From Oceanospirillum sp048268485 (lineage in GTDB: Bacteria > Pseudomonadota > Gammaproteobacteria > Pseudomonadales > Halomonadaceae): DNA of 64,000 nucleotides. A program made the position numbers and the translations under genes. Below the pieces are notes generated by a model. The model had not been told where the DNA came from, searched no databases, and saw only the letters and a program-made list of their open reading frames with translations. The stretch is taken from contig JBLWVL010000013.1 of the NCBI GenBank assembly GCA_048268485.1, forward strand, positions 1 through 64,000, given 5' to 3'. Below are positions 43,734 through 50,862 of the stretch, piece by piece (position 1 is the stretch's first letter; the number at the start of each line of letters is the position of its first letter).

Positions 43734-45047
43734 TTACCATCTCTCCGGCAGAAACTGCGCATAATAAAGCGGCATGACGATATGCCTCTGCTCGGTGATG
43801 GGGGAACCCTGTGTTCCGGTAAGTTTGATGGTTTTCTCCGGCGAGCATTTCTCTATATAGGACTGCAGGGATTTCGCCCGTGTCCTTTTACCGCTTTTCA
43901 CTTCTATCGGGATAATCTTGCCTTCGTCATTGCTGACAATAAACTCAATCTCAGCCCGGGCATCGTTCCATGAAAACGTGGGATCAACTCCGATAGCTGC
44001 CAGCTCCTGCTGGACAAAATTCTCTGCGATATAGCCCTTGTACTCGTAGCTTTGCTGCTTAATCTCCCGATAGCCGCTGCCCAGCATATGATTGAGCAGT
44101 CCGGTATCAAACAGAAACAGCTTTACCTTATTGTCCTTTTTGTAAGCCGCCAGCGGCGACTCGGGCGCGCCTTCAATCGGGTAGTTGGCTAAGGCAAGAC
44201 GGCAGTTCTGCAGCCAATGAATGGCGTTCTCAAAATCGTTGTAACGGGATTTACGCTCATGCACGTTTTTAAACTTAAAGCGTTTCACTGACTCATCCAT
44301 CACCAGTGACAGCTGTGCCGGAATACTGTTAAACACCGACTCAATCAGAGTGGCATCGACTTTTCCTGAATACTTACCGAAATCTCTTTGATAACCCGCC
44401 ACCAGATCAGCGTGGATCTGATTGACCCGTTCGACCCGTTCCAAAATGCTCTGCTCTTTATGCTGAAACCAAACCGCCACCGCTTCCGGCATGCCACCGG
44501 TAAAGAAGTAATCGGTGAGTTTATCCATCAGTTTGCTGTGTACGGCAGGTGAACTCATCTGCTGGTTAAAGGCTTTCAGCAGCGCGGGTTCGTCAGCGGC
44601 CGCCAGAAACTCACCGAAGGTCAGCGGTCGCAGGTTGTATTGCTGCACCTTGCCCACCGGAAAGGTGTTCAGAAGGCCGATATTGGAACCACTGGCAGCC
44701 ACAAAATATGTGGCGGCTTTCTCGGCAAAATACTTGAGCGAGGTAACTGCCCGCTCGCACTCACCGATCTCATCCAGAATCAGCAGATCAGTTTCCGGGT
44801 TAAAGCGCTGACCACTGATCAGCTCCAGATTGAGCAAAACATCATCCGGGCTCAGTGAACTCTCAAAGGCCTCTTTGTAGGCAGGTGTTTCCAGAAAGTC
44901 GATACGCAGGGTGTTAGTAAATGTTTTGCCGAATAGCTCCTGCAGCAGAAAGGTCTTACCGGTCTGGCGGGCACCATCAATCAGCAGAGGTTTACGGCTG
45001 GCTTGGTTTTTCCATGCGATCAAAGCATCAAGTAGGGCGCGCTGCAT
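43734..45047 (-). CDS. AAA_14/DUF4143 ATPase
   Basis: A 437-residue protein of the widespread AAA_14-DUF4143 family (PF13173 plus PF13635). Walker A is LLIDGARQTGKTFLL near residue 22, Walker B TDLLILDEIGECERA near 88, and the sensor VAASGSNIGLL near 118. The C-terminal DUF4143 part contains FSWNDARAEIEFIVS and the PIEVKSGKRTRAKSL block of a PD-(D/E)xK-like fold with D, E and EVK residues. The family is common in bacteria, with no agreed role; its members multiply like selfish or addictive genes. GGAG precedes the ATG. Three palindromes lie 58 to 143 bases upstream of the start. Confidence 0.88.
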   Translation of the reverse strand: MQRALLDALIAWKNQASRKPLLIDGARQTGKTFLLQELFGKTFTNTLRIDFLETPAYKEAFESSLSPDDVLLNLELISGQRFNPETDLLILDEIGECERAVTSLKYFAEKAATYFVAASGSNIGLLNTFPVGKVQQYNLRPLTFGEFLAAADEPALLKAFNQQMSSPAVHSKLMDKLTDYFFTGGMPEAVAVWFQHKEQSILERVERVNQIHADLVAGYQRDFGKYSGKVDATLIESVFNSIPAQLSLVMDESVKRFKFKNVHERKSRYNDFENAIHWLQNCRLALANYPIEGAPESPLAAYKKDNKVKLFLFDTGLLNHMLGSGYREIKQQSYEYKGYIAENFVQQELAAIGVDPTFSWNDARAEIEFIVSNDEGKIIPIEVKSGKRTRAKSLQSYIEKCSPEKTIKLTGTQGSPITEQRHIVMPLYYAQFLPERW

Positions 45048-45104
45048 ACGGGTTTGCTCCTGCAGATCAAAGGGTTCACAGAGCCCATTGTAGCAATGGT
45101 CTTA

Positions 45105-45190
45105 CACTTTTACGCGCCGAAAAGTGAATGTTTTTACATTTTTATGCGCATAAGAATGCGGAATACCCCACTTTTACGCGCATAAAAGTG
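45105..45190. promoter_or_regulatory. Array of three 22-bp palindromes with exact 32-bp period, putative operator of the DUF4143 ATPase gene
   Basis: The units are at 45105-45126, 45137-45158 and 45169-45190. Each is close to CACTTTTACGCGCATAAAAGTG minus its last bases, i.e. arms CACTTTTA and TAAAAGTG around a GCGC-type core; the middle unit has CATTTTTA and TAAGAATG. Ten-base spacers separate them, so centres are 32 bp apart, about three helical turns. The spacers differ from each other. The array is directly upstream of the ATPase gene start (45047, leftward). Confidence 0.85.
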
Positions 45191-45244
45191 TGGCAAGCGA
45201 GATGTGCTCTTAATGAAAGAAACTGGGACACCCATAATTTACCC

Positions 45245-45387
45245 TCACCGCTCCGGCAGAAACTGCGCATAATAAAGCGGCATGACGATATGCCTCTGCT
45301 CGGTGATGGGGAGCACTGTGTTCCGGTGAGTCTGAAGCTCCTGCATCTGGAAGGTCTTACCTATCTGGCTAGCGCCATCATTCGGCT
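45245..45387 (-). pseudogene. Internally deleted remnant of a DUF4143-type ATPase (copy 3)
   Basis: Bases 45253-45332 match the extreme 3' end of the intact ATPase gene (MPLYYAQFLPER then stop). Next to it, 45333-45387 match the Walker A region (DGASQIGKTFQMQEL compared with DGARQTGKTFLLQEL). About 1 kb of intervening gene is missing, so the two ends are joined, in frame. It is non-functional. Confidence 0.75.
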
Positions 45388-45426
45388 GGGAGGAGGCTGC
45401 TTCCACTGCAGCAAGTAGGTTATGAG

Positions 45427-45455
45427 CCTCGGCCTAGCTTATAGCCAGGCCGAGG
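45427..45455 (-). terminator. Possible terminator or stability hairpin after the lipoprotein gene
   Basis: CCTCGGCCT and AGGCCGAGG form a perfect 9-bp stem with an 11-base loop, nine bases past the stop of the leftward lipoprotein gene. No U-tract follows on the minus strand, so termination is uncertain. Confidence 0.5.
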
Positions 45456-45463
45456 TGAAGGCG

Positions 45464-46573
45464 TTACTGACGATCTGTTAGTTTGTATCCCTTGGGAACC
45501 TCAAAACGGCTACCACGCTCCTGTTGTACTTTAACGTTAGTAACATCATAGATATAGGACAGCATGGGTTTGCTGGTGTCACGAGTTGTGCGTTTTTCAA
45601 CTTCTTTATTAACCCGTTTTTCTGCAATACCTTCAGCCATCTTTGTCAAAGAGCCCAGCGGGTCTTTTATACTGAACGCGGTTTCTTTTTTCTCAGCTTT
45701 TTTCGTTACTTGCTGGCAGGCCTGACTGTCAGCGAACCACTCAAGTTTAATGGATACAGGGTAACCAGGTATTGCTTTCAGCTTTTGAACCACTTCAGAG
45801 TCATTGTCCATCTCTTTTTTCTCGATATCACCTGAGATCATAGAGATTGCACCGAAAATCTGATTATTAAAGAAGTTAGATAATGGGTTTGTCTGATCTG
45901 ACACTTTGCTTAAGTAGTTTCTGTTGTACTGACCGTTAATGTCCCACATTTCTTTGGTTGTTTCGTCAGGCTTGGTCATCCAGAAGTCCATTTTCACCAC
46001 ATGCTTATCTTCCAGTCCCTGCTCATCCTGGGTGGTCATGGTCCACTGGGCCACATACTGATCAGCCTTAAAGCCGTTCACTGTGCGCTGTTTATCCTTA
46101 GGGGTGATGTTAAATTTAAAATCTGACGAAGTCAGCTTACAGGAGTCACCGCCGGATGGGTCATAGTAGTCACCCTCTTCTTCGTTATCCTGCTGCTCTT
46201 CAAGCTTATCCCAAATACTGATATCACTGCAGCCAGACAGCGGGCACTCGTAAAAAGCTTTTTCATCGTGATCAAGGTGCCATTGCAGATTTTTATCAAC
46301 ACGCGCAATCATTGTTTTATCGGCATTGCCTATCATCTGACGGGCAAGCCAAGAGTCATATTTAACCGTATCCTTGATTGCCCGGCGTTCAGGTTGCGTA
46401 TAAATAGTCACGCTTCCCTTGCTATCAGGTAGTATAAAGCCCCCAATGGAGTACTTTGCTTCCAGAATGCTGGTCTCTGCTAGCGGTGTTGTATCCTCCA
46501 CAGGCTTTGAGGATGCGCAGCCTGTCATGATTAGGCTTAAGGCTGTAATTTTTAAAAGCTTTCGGTTGTTCAC
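45464..46573 (-). CDS. Predicted lipoprotein of unknown function
   Basis: A 369-residue secreted protein with a lipoprotein signal (MNNRKLLKITALSLIMTGC, lipobox IMTGC, followed by Ala-Ser, which favours the outer membrane). I do not recognise the family; a DUF4412-like beta-rich fold is conceivable because of strands such as SVTIYTQPERRAIKD and FKADQYVAQWTMTTQDE. Residues about 130-150 are very acidic. Four cysteines besides the lipid one (CPLSGC, CKLTS, ACQQV) could form disulfides. A lysine-rich segment of about 40 residues lies near 290-330. The gene stands alone, leftward, at the edge of the AT-rich region. Confidence 0.65.
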   Translation of the reverse strand: MNNRKLLKITALSLIMTGCASSKPVEDTTPLAETSILEAKYSIGGFILPDSKGSVTIYTQPERRAIKDTVKYDSWLARQMIGNADKTMIARVDKNLQWHLDHDEKAFYECPLSGCSDISIWDKLEEQQDNEEEGDYYDPSGGDSCKLTSSDFKFNITPKDKQRTVNGFKADQYVAQWTMTTQDEQGLEDKHVVKMDFWMTKPDETTKEMWDINGQYNRNYLSKVSDQTNPLSNFFNNQIFGAISMISGDIEKKEMDNDSEVVQKLKAIPGYPVSIKLEWFADSQACQQVTKKAEKKETAFSIKDPLGSLTKMAEGIAEKRVNKEVEKRTTRDTSKPMLSYIYDVTNVKVQQERGSRFEVPKGYKLTDRQ

Positions 46574-46970
46574 AAATTAGTCCCTGTATTCCATTATTAT
46601 TTGTAAAGCTCATAATGAACTTTCCTTGGTCTGATCCTGTGTTCTCCGATTTTTTAGTAAACCCGCAGCAACGAACAGAATTATCAAGGATTGTAACTAT
46701 CAGTGATCCTGGCTTCTACAATAATCCAATTGTATCTTTTGACCTTAAAGCTCCGTTTCGCGAATCGAGAGCACCAATAGAAAACAGCCAAAGAAGGGTT
46801 GCCTTACAACTACCTAAAGGTTGATGTTGAGGGAACAGTTATCTGAAAATCCTGCATGAAATGTATGGTTGCTGCCGTGCTAATCAAATGATTTTGCTGA
46901 AAAAGCCTGTTTTTGTTTTGCGTTGCACCAAAAAAGCTCAATAAGCTCCCCAACTCGCCCCATTGTTCTA
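46574..46970. other. Intergenic region of about 400 bases
   Basis: It contains the promoter side of the lipoprotein gene. A 69-codon plus-strand frame (46615-46824) has no ribosome site and no recognisable family. A short run MKCMVAAVLIK (46856-46891) is rich in Val, Leu and Ile codons but also lacks a ribosome site. I assign no gene. Confidence 0.45.
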
Positions 46971-46976
46971 TTGACA
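46971..46976 (+). promoter_or_regulatory. Candidate -35 element (TTGACA) of the ilvI leader
   Basis: A perfect TTGACA lies here. At 17 bases the -10 is poor (GAACCT); TTAGAA and CTAAT are close but at imperfect distance. A start at about 47005 would place the 5' end just before the hairpin-rich element at 47017. Confidence 0.4.
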
Positions 46977-47016
46977 TCTTTAACCTGCTGTTAGAACCTA
47001 ATTGTCCTTATTTTCC

Positions 47017-47326
47017 GGGCGTAGATACAGGGCGAACCCCGACCGTCTACGCGAAAGGGTAAACAGGCTTTATTTACCCACCGAAGGAATAGCAGGCCCA
47101 GGTTTACCCGCCAGGCCTGGCTGACGCCCCGATCCGCATCTACCCGTGCGAAGAAGAGTGCAGAACCTACCCGGTTCTATGTGCCAGGTAAGGCAGCCTA
47201 GTCATGAGCCTGCATGATCAGGAGCGCGCGCGTGGCTGCCCTTAATCTATCAGTCACATAGTCCGCACCTATTGGAAAGCATTCTTTTAGCTCGATGTTC
47301 CCGACAGTCCAAAGATGACGGGGAAC
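47017..47326 (+). ncRNA. Highly structured 5' leader of ilvI-ilvH (candidate cis-regulatory RNA)
   Basis: No gene fits here. Consecutive complementary pairs are GCGTAGA/TCTACGC (47019-47025 with 47046-47052) enclosing GGGCGAACCC; GGGTAAA/TTTACCC (47057-47063, 47073-47079); CAGGCC/GGCCTG (47093-47098, 47114-47119); AGAACC/GGTTCT (47162-47167, 47173-47178); GGCAGCC/GGCTGCC (47192-47198, 47234-47240); GTTCCC/GGGAAC (47297-47302, 47321-47326) next to the ilvI ribosome site. The first arm can also pair with ATCTACCC (47138-47145), an alternative fold. I cannot assign a named riboswitch; the ilvB-OMG motif class is the first comparison to make. Classical attenuation is not supported because no terminator with U-tract is seen. 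Confidence 0.45.
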
Positions 47327-47348
47327 TCAAATTTGGGGGTTCACTACG

Positions 47349-49070
47349 GTGGAATTACTTTCTGGCGCCGACATGCTCGTTCGTTCTCTTCAGGATGAGG
47401 GCGTTGAGTATATCTACGGTTATCCCGGCGGATCGGCACTTCATATTTACGATGCCATATTCCGCCAAGATAAGGTTAAACACATTCTGGTACGTCATGA
47501 ACAGGGTGCTACCCACATGGCTGACGGTTACGCCCGTGCAGCGGGTAAGCCAGGTGTGGTTCTTGTTACCTCGGGTCCCGGCGCGACCAACACAGTAACG
47601 GGTATTGCAACCGCCTATATGGATTCGATTCCTATGGTTGTTATCTGTGGTCAGGTAATGAGTCATCTGATTGGCGAAGACGCCTTCCAGGAGACCGATA
47701 TAATTGGTGTTTCCCGCCCTGTGGTAAAACACAGCTTCAGCGTGAAGCACGCATCGGAAATTCCTGAGATCATCAAGAAAGCTTTCTATATCGCTTCAAC
47801 CGGTCGTCCGGGTCCTGTGGTTGTGGATATCCCTAAGGATATGACCGCTCCGACGGATCGCTTTGAATATGAATATCCGAAGAAAGTTAAGATTCGCTCC
47901 TATAACCCTGTGACCCGCGGTCACACCGGTCAGATCAAGAAAGCGGTTGAGCTGATGCAGAAAGCCAAGCGCCCGATTATCTATGGCGGTGGTGGTGTTA
48001 TTCTGGGTAAATCGTCTGCGCAGTTTACTGAACTGGCGAAGAAACTGGGCTTCCCGGTGACCACTTCCCTGATGGGTATTGGTTCTTTCCCGCAGACAGA
48101 CGAGCAAAGCGTTGGCTGGCTGGGTATGCATGGTAGCTATGAAGCTAACATGGCGATGCACAGTTCGGATCTGATTGTTTGTATTGGTGCTCGTTTTGAT
48201 GACCGTGCAACCAATAATGTCAGCAAGTTTTGCCCAACGGCAAAAATTGTTCATGTGGATATTGATCCAACCTCTATCTCCAAGACTGTTCGTGCTGATG
48301 TGCCGATTGTTGGCCCGGTTGATTCGGTTCTGAATGAGATGCTGGAGCTACTGAAGCAGTCGAAAACTTCTTCCGATGGAGAAGCGCTTGTGGAGTGGTG
48401 GAAGCAGATCAATGAGTGGCGTGCGAGCCGTCCTGAGCTGTATCAGGTCGAGGAGGATCGTCCGATCAAACCTCAGCAAGCGGTTGAAGCGCTCTGGCGT
48501 GTAACCAATGGCGATGCTTACGTGGTCACTGACGTAGGTCAGCACCAGATGTTTGCGGCTCAGTACTACAAGTTCGATAAGCCTAATCGCTGGATCACTT
48601 CCGGTGGTCTGGGTACCATGGGCTTTGGTTTCCCGGCGGCTATGGGTATCAAGCTGAACTATCCGGATAACGATGTGGCTTTGATCACAGGTGAAGGTAG
48701 TTTCCAGATGATGCTGCAGGAGCTGTCGACCTGTAAACAGTACAACATTCCGGTGAAAATTATCAACCTGAATAACCAGTCGTTGGGTATGGTGCGCCAG
48801 TGGCAGGATCTGAACTATAAAGAGCGTCACTCTCACTCTTATATGGAATCTCTGCCGGACTTCGAGAAACTGATCGAAGCTTATGGTCACAAAGCGATGA
48901 CGGTTAACCGTATCGAAGATCTTGAGCCAACGCTTGAGAAAGCCTTTGCCCTGAAAGATGAGCTGGTATTTGTAAACGTAATGGTCGATCCGAAAGAGCA
49001 CGTTTACCCGATGCAGATCCCACAGGGATCGATGCGTGATATGTTGCTGAGTAAGACGGAGCGTACCTGA
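47349..49070 (+). CDS. ilvI: Acetolactate synthase large subunit
   Basis: Thiamine-diphosphate enzyme of valine, leucine and isoleucine synthesis, condensing pyruvate with pyruvate or 2-ketobutyrate. The 573 residues start at GTG with a G-rich ribosome site. The catalytic Glu lies in VRHEQGATHMADGYARA, the FAD-binding domain is in the middle, and the ThDP motif is TGEGSFQMMLQELST to LNNQSLGMV; Gly-Glu-Gly replaces the textbook Gly-Asp-Gly, as in several proteobacterial AHAS. The regulatory subunit gene follows after two bases. The leader upstream is 300 bases and structured. Confidence 0.96.
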   Translation: MELLSGADMLVRSLQDEGVEYIYGYPGGSALHIYDAIFRQDKVKHILVRHEQGATHMADGYARAAGKPGVVLVTSGPGATNTVTGIATAYMDSIPMVVICGQVMSHLIGEDAFQETDIIGVSRPVVKHSFSVKHASEIPEIIKKAFYIASTGRPGPVVVDIPKDMTAPTDRFEYEYPKKVKIRSYNPVTRGHTGQIKKAVELMQKAKRPIIYGGGGVILGKSSAQFTELAKKLGFPVTTSLMGIGSFPQTDEQSVGWLGMHGSYEANMAMHSSDLIVCIGARFDDRATNNVSKFCPTAKIVHVDIDPTSISKTVRADVPIVGPVDSVLNEMLELLKQSKTSSDGEALVEWWKQINEWRASRPELYQVEEDRPIKPQQAVEALWRVTNGDAYVVTDVGQHQMFAAQYYKFDKPNRWITSGGLGTMGFGFPAAMGIKLNYPDNDVALITGEGSFQMMLQELSTCKQYNIPVKIINLNNQSLGMVRQWQDLNYKERHSHSYMESLPDFEKLIEAYGHKAMTVNRIEDLEPTLEKAFALKDELVFVNVMVDPKEHVYPMQIPQGSMRDMLLSKTERT

Positions 49071-49072
49071 TC

Positions 49073-49564
49073 ATGAGACACATTATCTCCATCCTGATGG
49101 AAAACGAGGCTGGTGCGCTGTCCCGTGTTGTGGGCCTGTTCTCTCAGCGTAACTTCAACATTGAATCGCTGAACGTTGCACCAACGGAAGACCCGACTCT
49201 GTCTCGCCTGACTCTGACCACTGTCGGCTCAGATCAGGTGATTGAGCAGATCACCAAACAGCTGAATAAGCTGCTTGATGTGGTGAAATTGGTTGACCTG
49301 ACCGAAGGTCAGCATATTGAGCGTGAGCTGATGCTGATTAAAGTGAAGGCGGTGGGTGCCCAGCGTGCAGAAGTGAAACGCACAACGGATGTCTTCCGTG
49401 GCCAGATCGTGGATATGACCAGTACAACCTACACCATTCAGATGACGGGTGAGGGTGACAAGCTGGATGCCTTTATCCAGGCTCTGGGGCTGAACACGGT
49501 TCTTGAAGTGGTACGTACCGGTGTATCCGGTATCTCCCGTGGCGAGAAAGTGCTGAGCCTGTAA
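49073..49564 (+). CDS. ilvH: Acetolactate synthase small (regulatory) subunit
   Basis: Regulatory subunit that binds valine and stimulates the large subunit. It has 163 residues, with an ACT domain at 1-75 (RHIISILMENEAGALSRVVGL, RNFNIESLNVAPT) and a C-terminal ALS_ss_C domain (KRTTDVFRGQIVDMT). It lies two bases after ilvI, so both are co-transcribed, and the unit ends in a strong terminator. Confidence 0.97.
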   Translation: MRHIISILMENEAGALSRVVGLFSQRNFNIESLNVAPTEDPTLSRLTLTTVGSDQVIEQITKQLNKLLDVVKLVDLTEGQHIERELMLIKVKAVGAQRAEVKRTTDVFRGQIVDMTSTTYTIQMTGEGDKLDAFIQALGLNTVLEVVRTGVSGISRGEKVLSL

Positions 49565-49580
49565 TCTTCGGATTACCTTT

Positions 49581-49622
49581 AAAAACCGCTGCTCTGTCTT
49601 TACAGAAACAGCGGTTTTTTTT
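49581..49622 (+). terminator. Terminator of ilvI-ilvH
   Basis: AAAAACCGCTG pairs with CAGCGGTTTTTT around an 18-base interior, with eight T in a row. Confidence 0.9.
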
Positions 49623-49666
49623 CGTTCCGGCCTTTTGGTTGTCTTGCTGCCTTTATCATGATCTCG

Positions 49667-50545
49667 CTATAGCTGAGCCCAAAACGCTTCGATCAGAGGG
49701 TTTTTCAGTTTCTTTTTCAGTACACAGACACCCACATCAACAGCGGGCAGGGTTGGGGTAACCGGTAGTATCTGAACGGTATTCGCCAACGGGCTGTTTT
49801 CCAGTACGATCTTTGGCACGACACCAATACCGAACCCGAGACTCACCATGCTTACAATCGCCTCGTTACCGGCAACCTGTGCATAAATATTGGGTTTCAG
49901 AGCCTTATTGCTGAACCAGCGATCCACCCGATTTCGGGCTAAATCCTTCTCCGGTAGAATCATCGGCACTTGAGACCAATTAACGCGATCAATGTCTCCT
50001 GCAAATTGAGGTGCGATAACAGGATCATCCGTGGGGGCTATAAACAGCAAAGGCGATAACCCTGTTGATTTAAAGGCGAGGGTATTGGGTAGAGTGTCAG
50101 GCCTTGCGGCGATGGCAATGTCTTCATCTCCCTTTAAGACTCGCTGAATAGCGGGTTCCGGCGCACCGGTATGTAGTTTTATCTCAATTTTGGGGTAGCT
50201 GCTTCTGAAGCGTCGTAAAATATCGTGCAGAAAACTGTAGCTGGCTGTGACCGAGCAATACATGCTGAGCTCACCCTGTAGCTCTTGCGCTTCTTTAAGC
50301 AGCGTATTACGAACCATATCCCATTGACTGAGTGCTTCCCGGGCGTAGCGCTGAAAAGTTAAGCCTTCATGGGTTAGCCGTACGGTGCGATTGTCTCGTT
50401 CGAATAAACTGACCCCGAGAGACTCTTCCAACTGTTTGATACTTCGGCTAAGGGCTGAAGAACTGATGTGACAGGCCTCGCTGGCACGGCCAAAGTGCAA
50501 TGTTTCAGACAGGGACAGAAAGTGTTTCAGCAGTCGGGTATCCAA
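49667..50545 (-). CDS. ilvY: LysR-type regulator IlvY
   Basis: Transcription activator of ilvC, usually responsive to acetolactate or acetohydroxybutyrate. The 292 residues begin DTRLLKHFLSLSETLHFGRA with the helix-turn-helix EACHISSSALSRSIKQLEE and DNRTVRLT; the C-terminal effector domain is standard. I prefer TTG 50545, because GAGG lies nine bases upstream and the N-terminus then begins like E. coli IlvY; TTG 50551 two codons earlier is possible. It is divergent from ilvC across 317 bases, and a matching operator lies next to its start. Confidence 0.9.
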   Translation of the reverse strand: MDTRLLKHFLSLSETLHFGRASEACHISSSALSRSIKQLEESLGVSLFERDNRTVRLTHEGLTFQRYAREALSQWDMVRNTLLKEAQELQGELSMYCSVTASYSFLHDILRRFRSSYPKIEIKLHTGAPEPAIQRVLKGDEDIAIAARPDTLPNTLAFKSTGLSPLLFIAPTDDPVIAPQFAGDIDRVNWSQVPMILPEKDLARNRVDRWFSNKALKPNIYAQVAGNEAIVSMVSLGFGIGVVPKIVLENSPLANTVQILPVTPTLPAVDVGVCVLKKKLKNPLIEAFWAQL

Positions 50546-50581
50546 CGGCAATATCCTCAGGAAGCAGGTTATGGTCTTGTG

Positions 50582-50627
50582 TTGCGTAAATCGGGATATA
50601 TTGTTGCATATATATCATTTTACGCAA
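50582..50627. promoter_or_regulatory. Palindromic IlvY operator candidate in the ilvY-ilvC divergent region
   Basis: TTGCGTAAA (50582-50590) and TTTACGCAA (50619-50627) are perfectly inverted. Between them GATATAT (50595-50601) and ATATATC (50610-50616) are also inverted, nearly on the same centre. Such nested symmetry and the TTGC...GCAA ends resemble LysR-type and IlvY tandem operators. It lies 37 bases from the ilvY start; the rest of the gap to ilvC (50628-50862) has no gene. Confidence 0.6.
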
Positions 50628-50862
50628 TGCTTGCGCTGGTTTATCTTAGCTCCAACAGGAACAGGCAGGGCGATAAACAACCCAAAGAGGTTAGCGCCTT
50701 TGATAAAGAACAGCGCAAGAGCTGACAGAGCTTTACTGCCGACCCTAACAAAAAAATGAAGAATCTGATGGCTTACCCGGCCTGCAGATCTCAGTAGCAA
50801 ATACCAAGAACTGCTTCTCAGGGCATATAGCGCTGAGACACCCAATTATAGGACGTGCCAAC

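Noticed and set aside
45105..45190. CRISPR array of three repeats
   Set aside because: Repeats are only 22 bp with 10-bp spacers, imperfect palindromes, and there are no cas genes; an operator array fits better.
46615..46824. 69-codon plus-strand frame between the lipoprotein gene and ilvI
   Set aside because: No ribosome site, no family likeness, and it overlaps the likely promoter of the lipoprotein gene; a decayed gene is possible but unsupported.
46856..46891. Leader peptide MKCMVAAVLIK for ilvI attenuation
   Set aside because: Branched-chain codons are suggestive, but there is no ribosome site, no terminator hairpin with T-run, and the probable promoter lies downstream of it.
47017..47326. 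TPP, cobalamin, glycine or 6S RNA identity for the ilvI leader
   Set aside because: The conserved core sequences of these RNAs are not present; only generic structure is seen.
50468..50725. Short plus-strand frames upstream of ilvC
   Set aside because: They overlap ilvY and its operator and have no ribosome site or family likeness.
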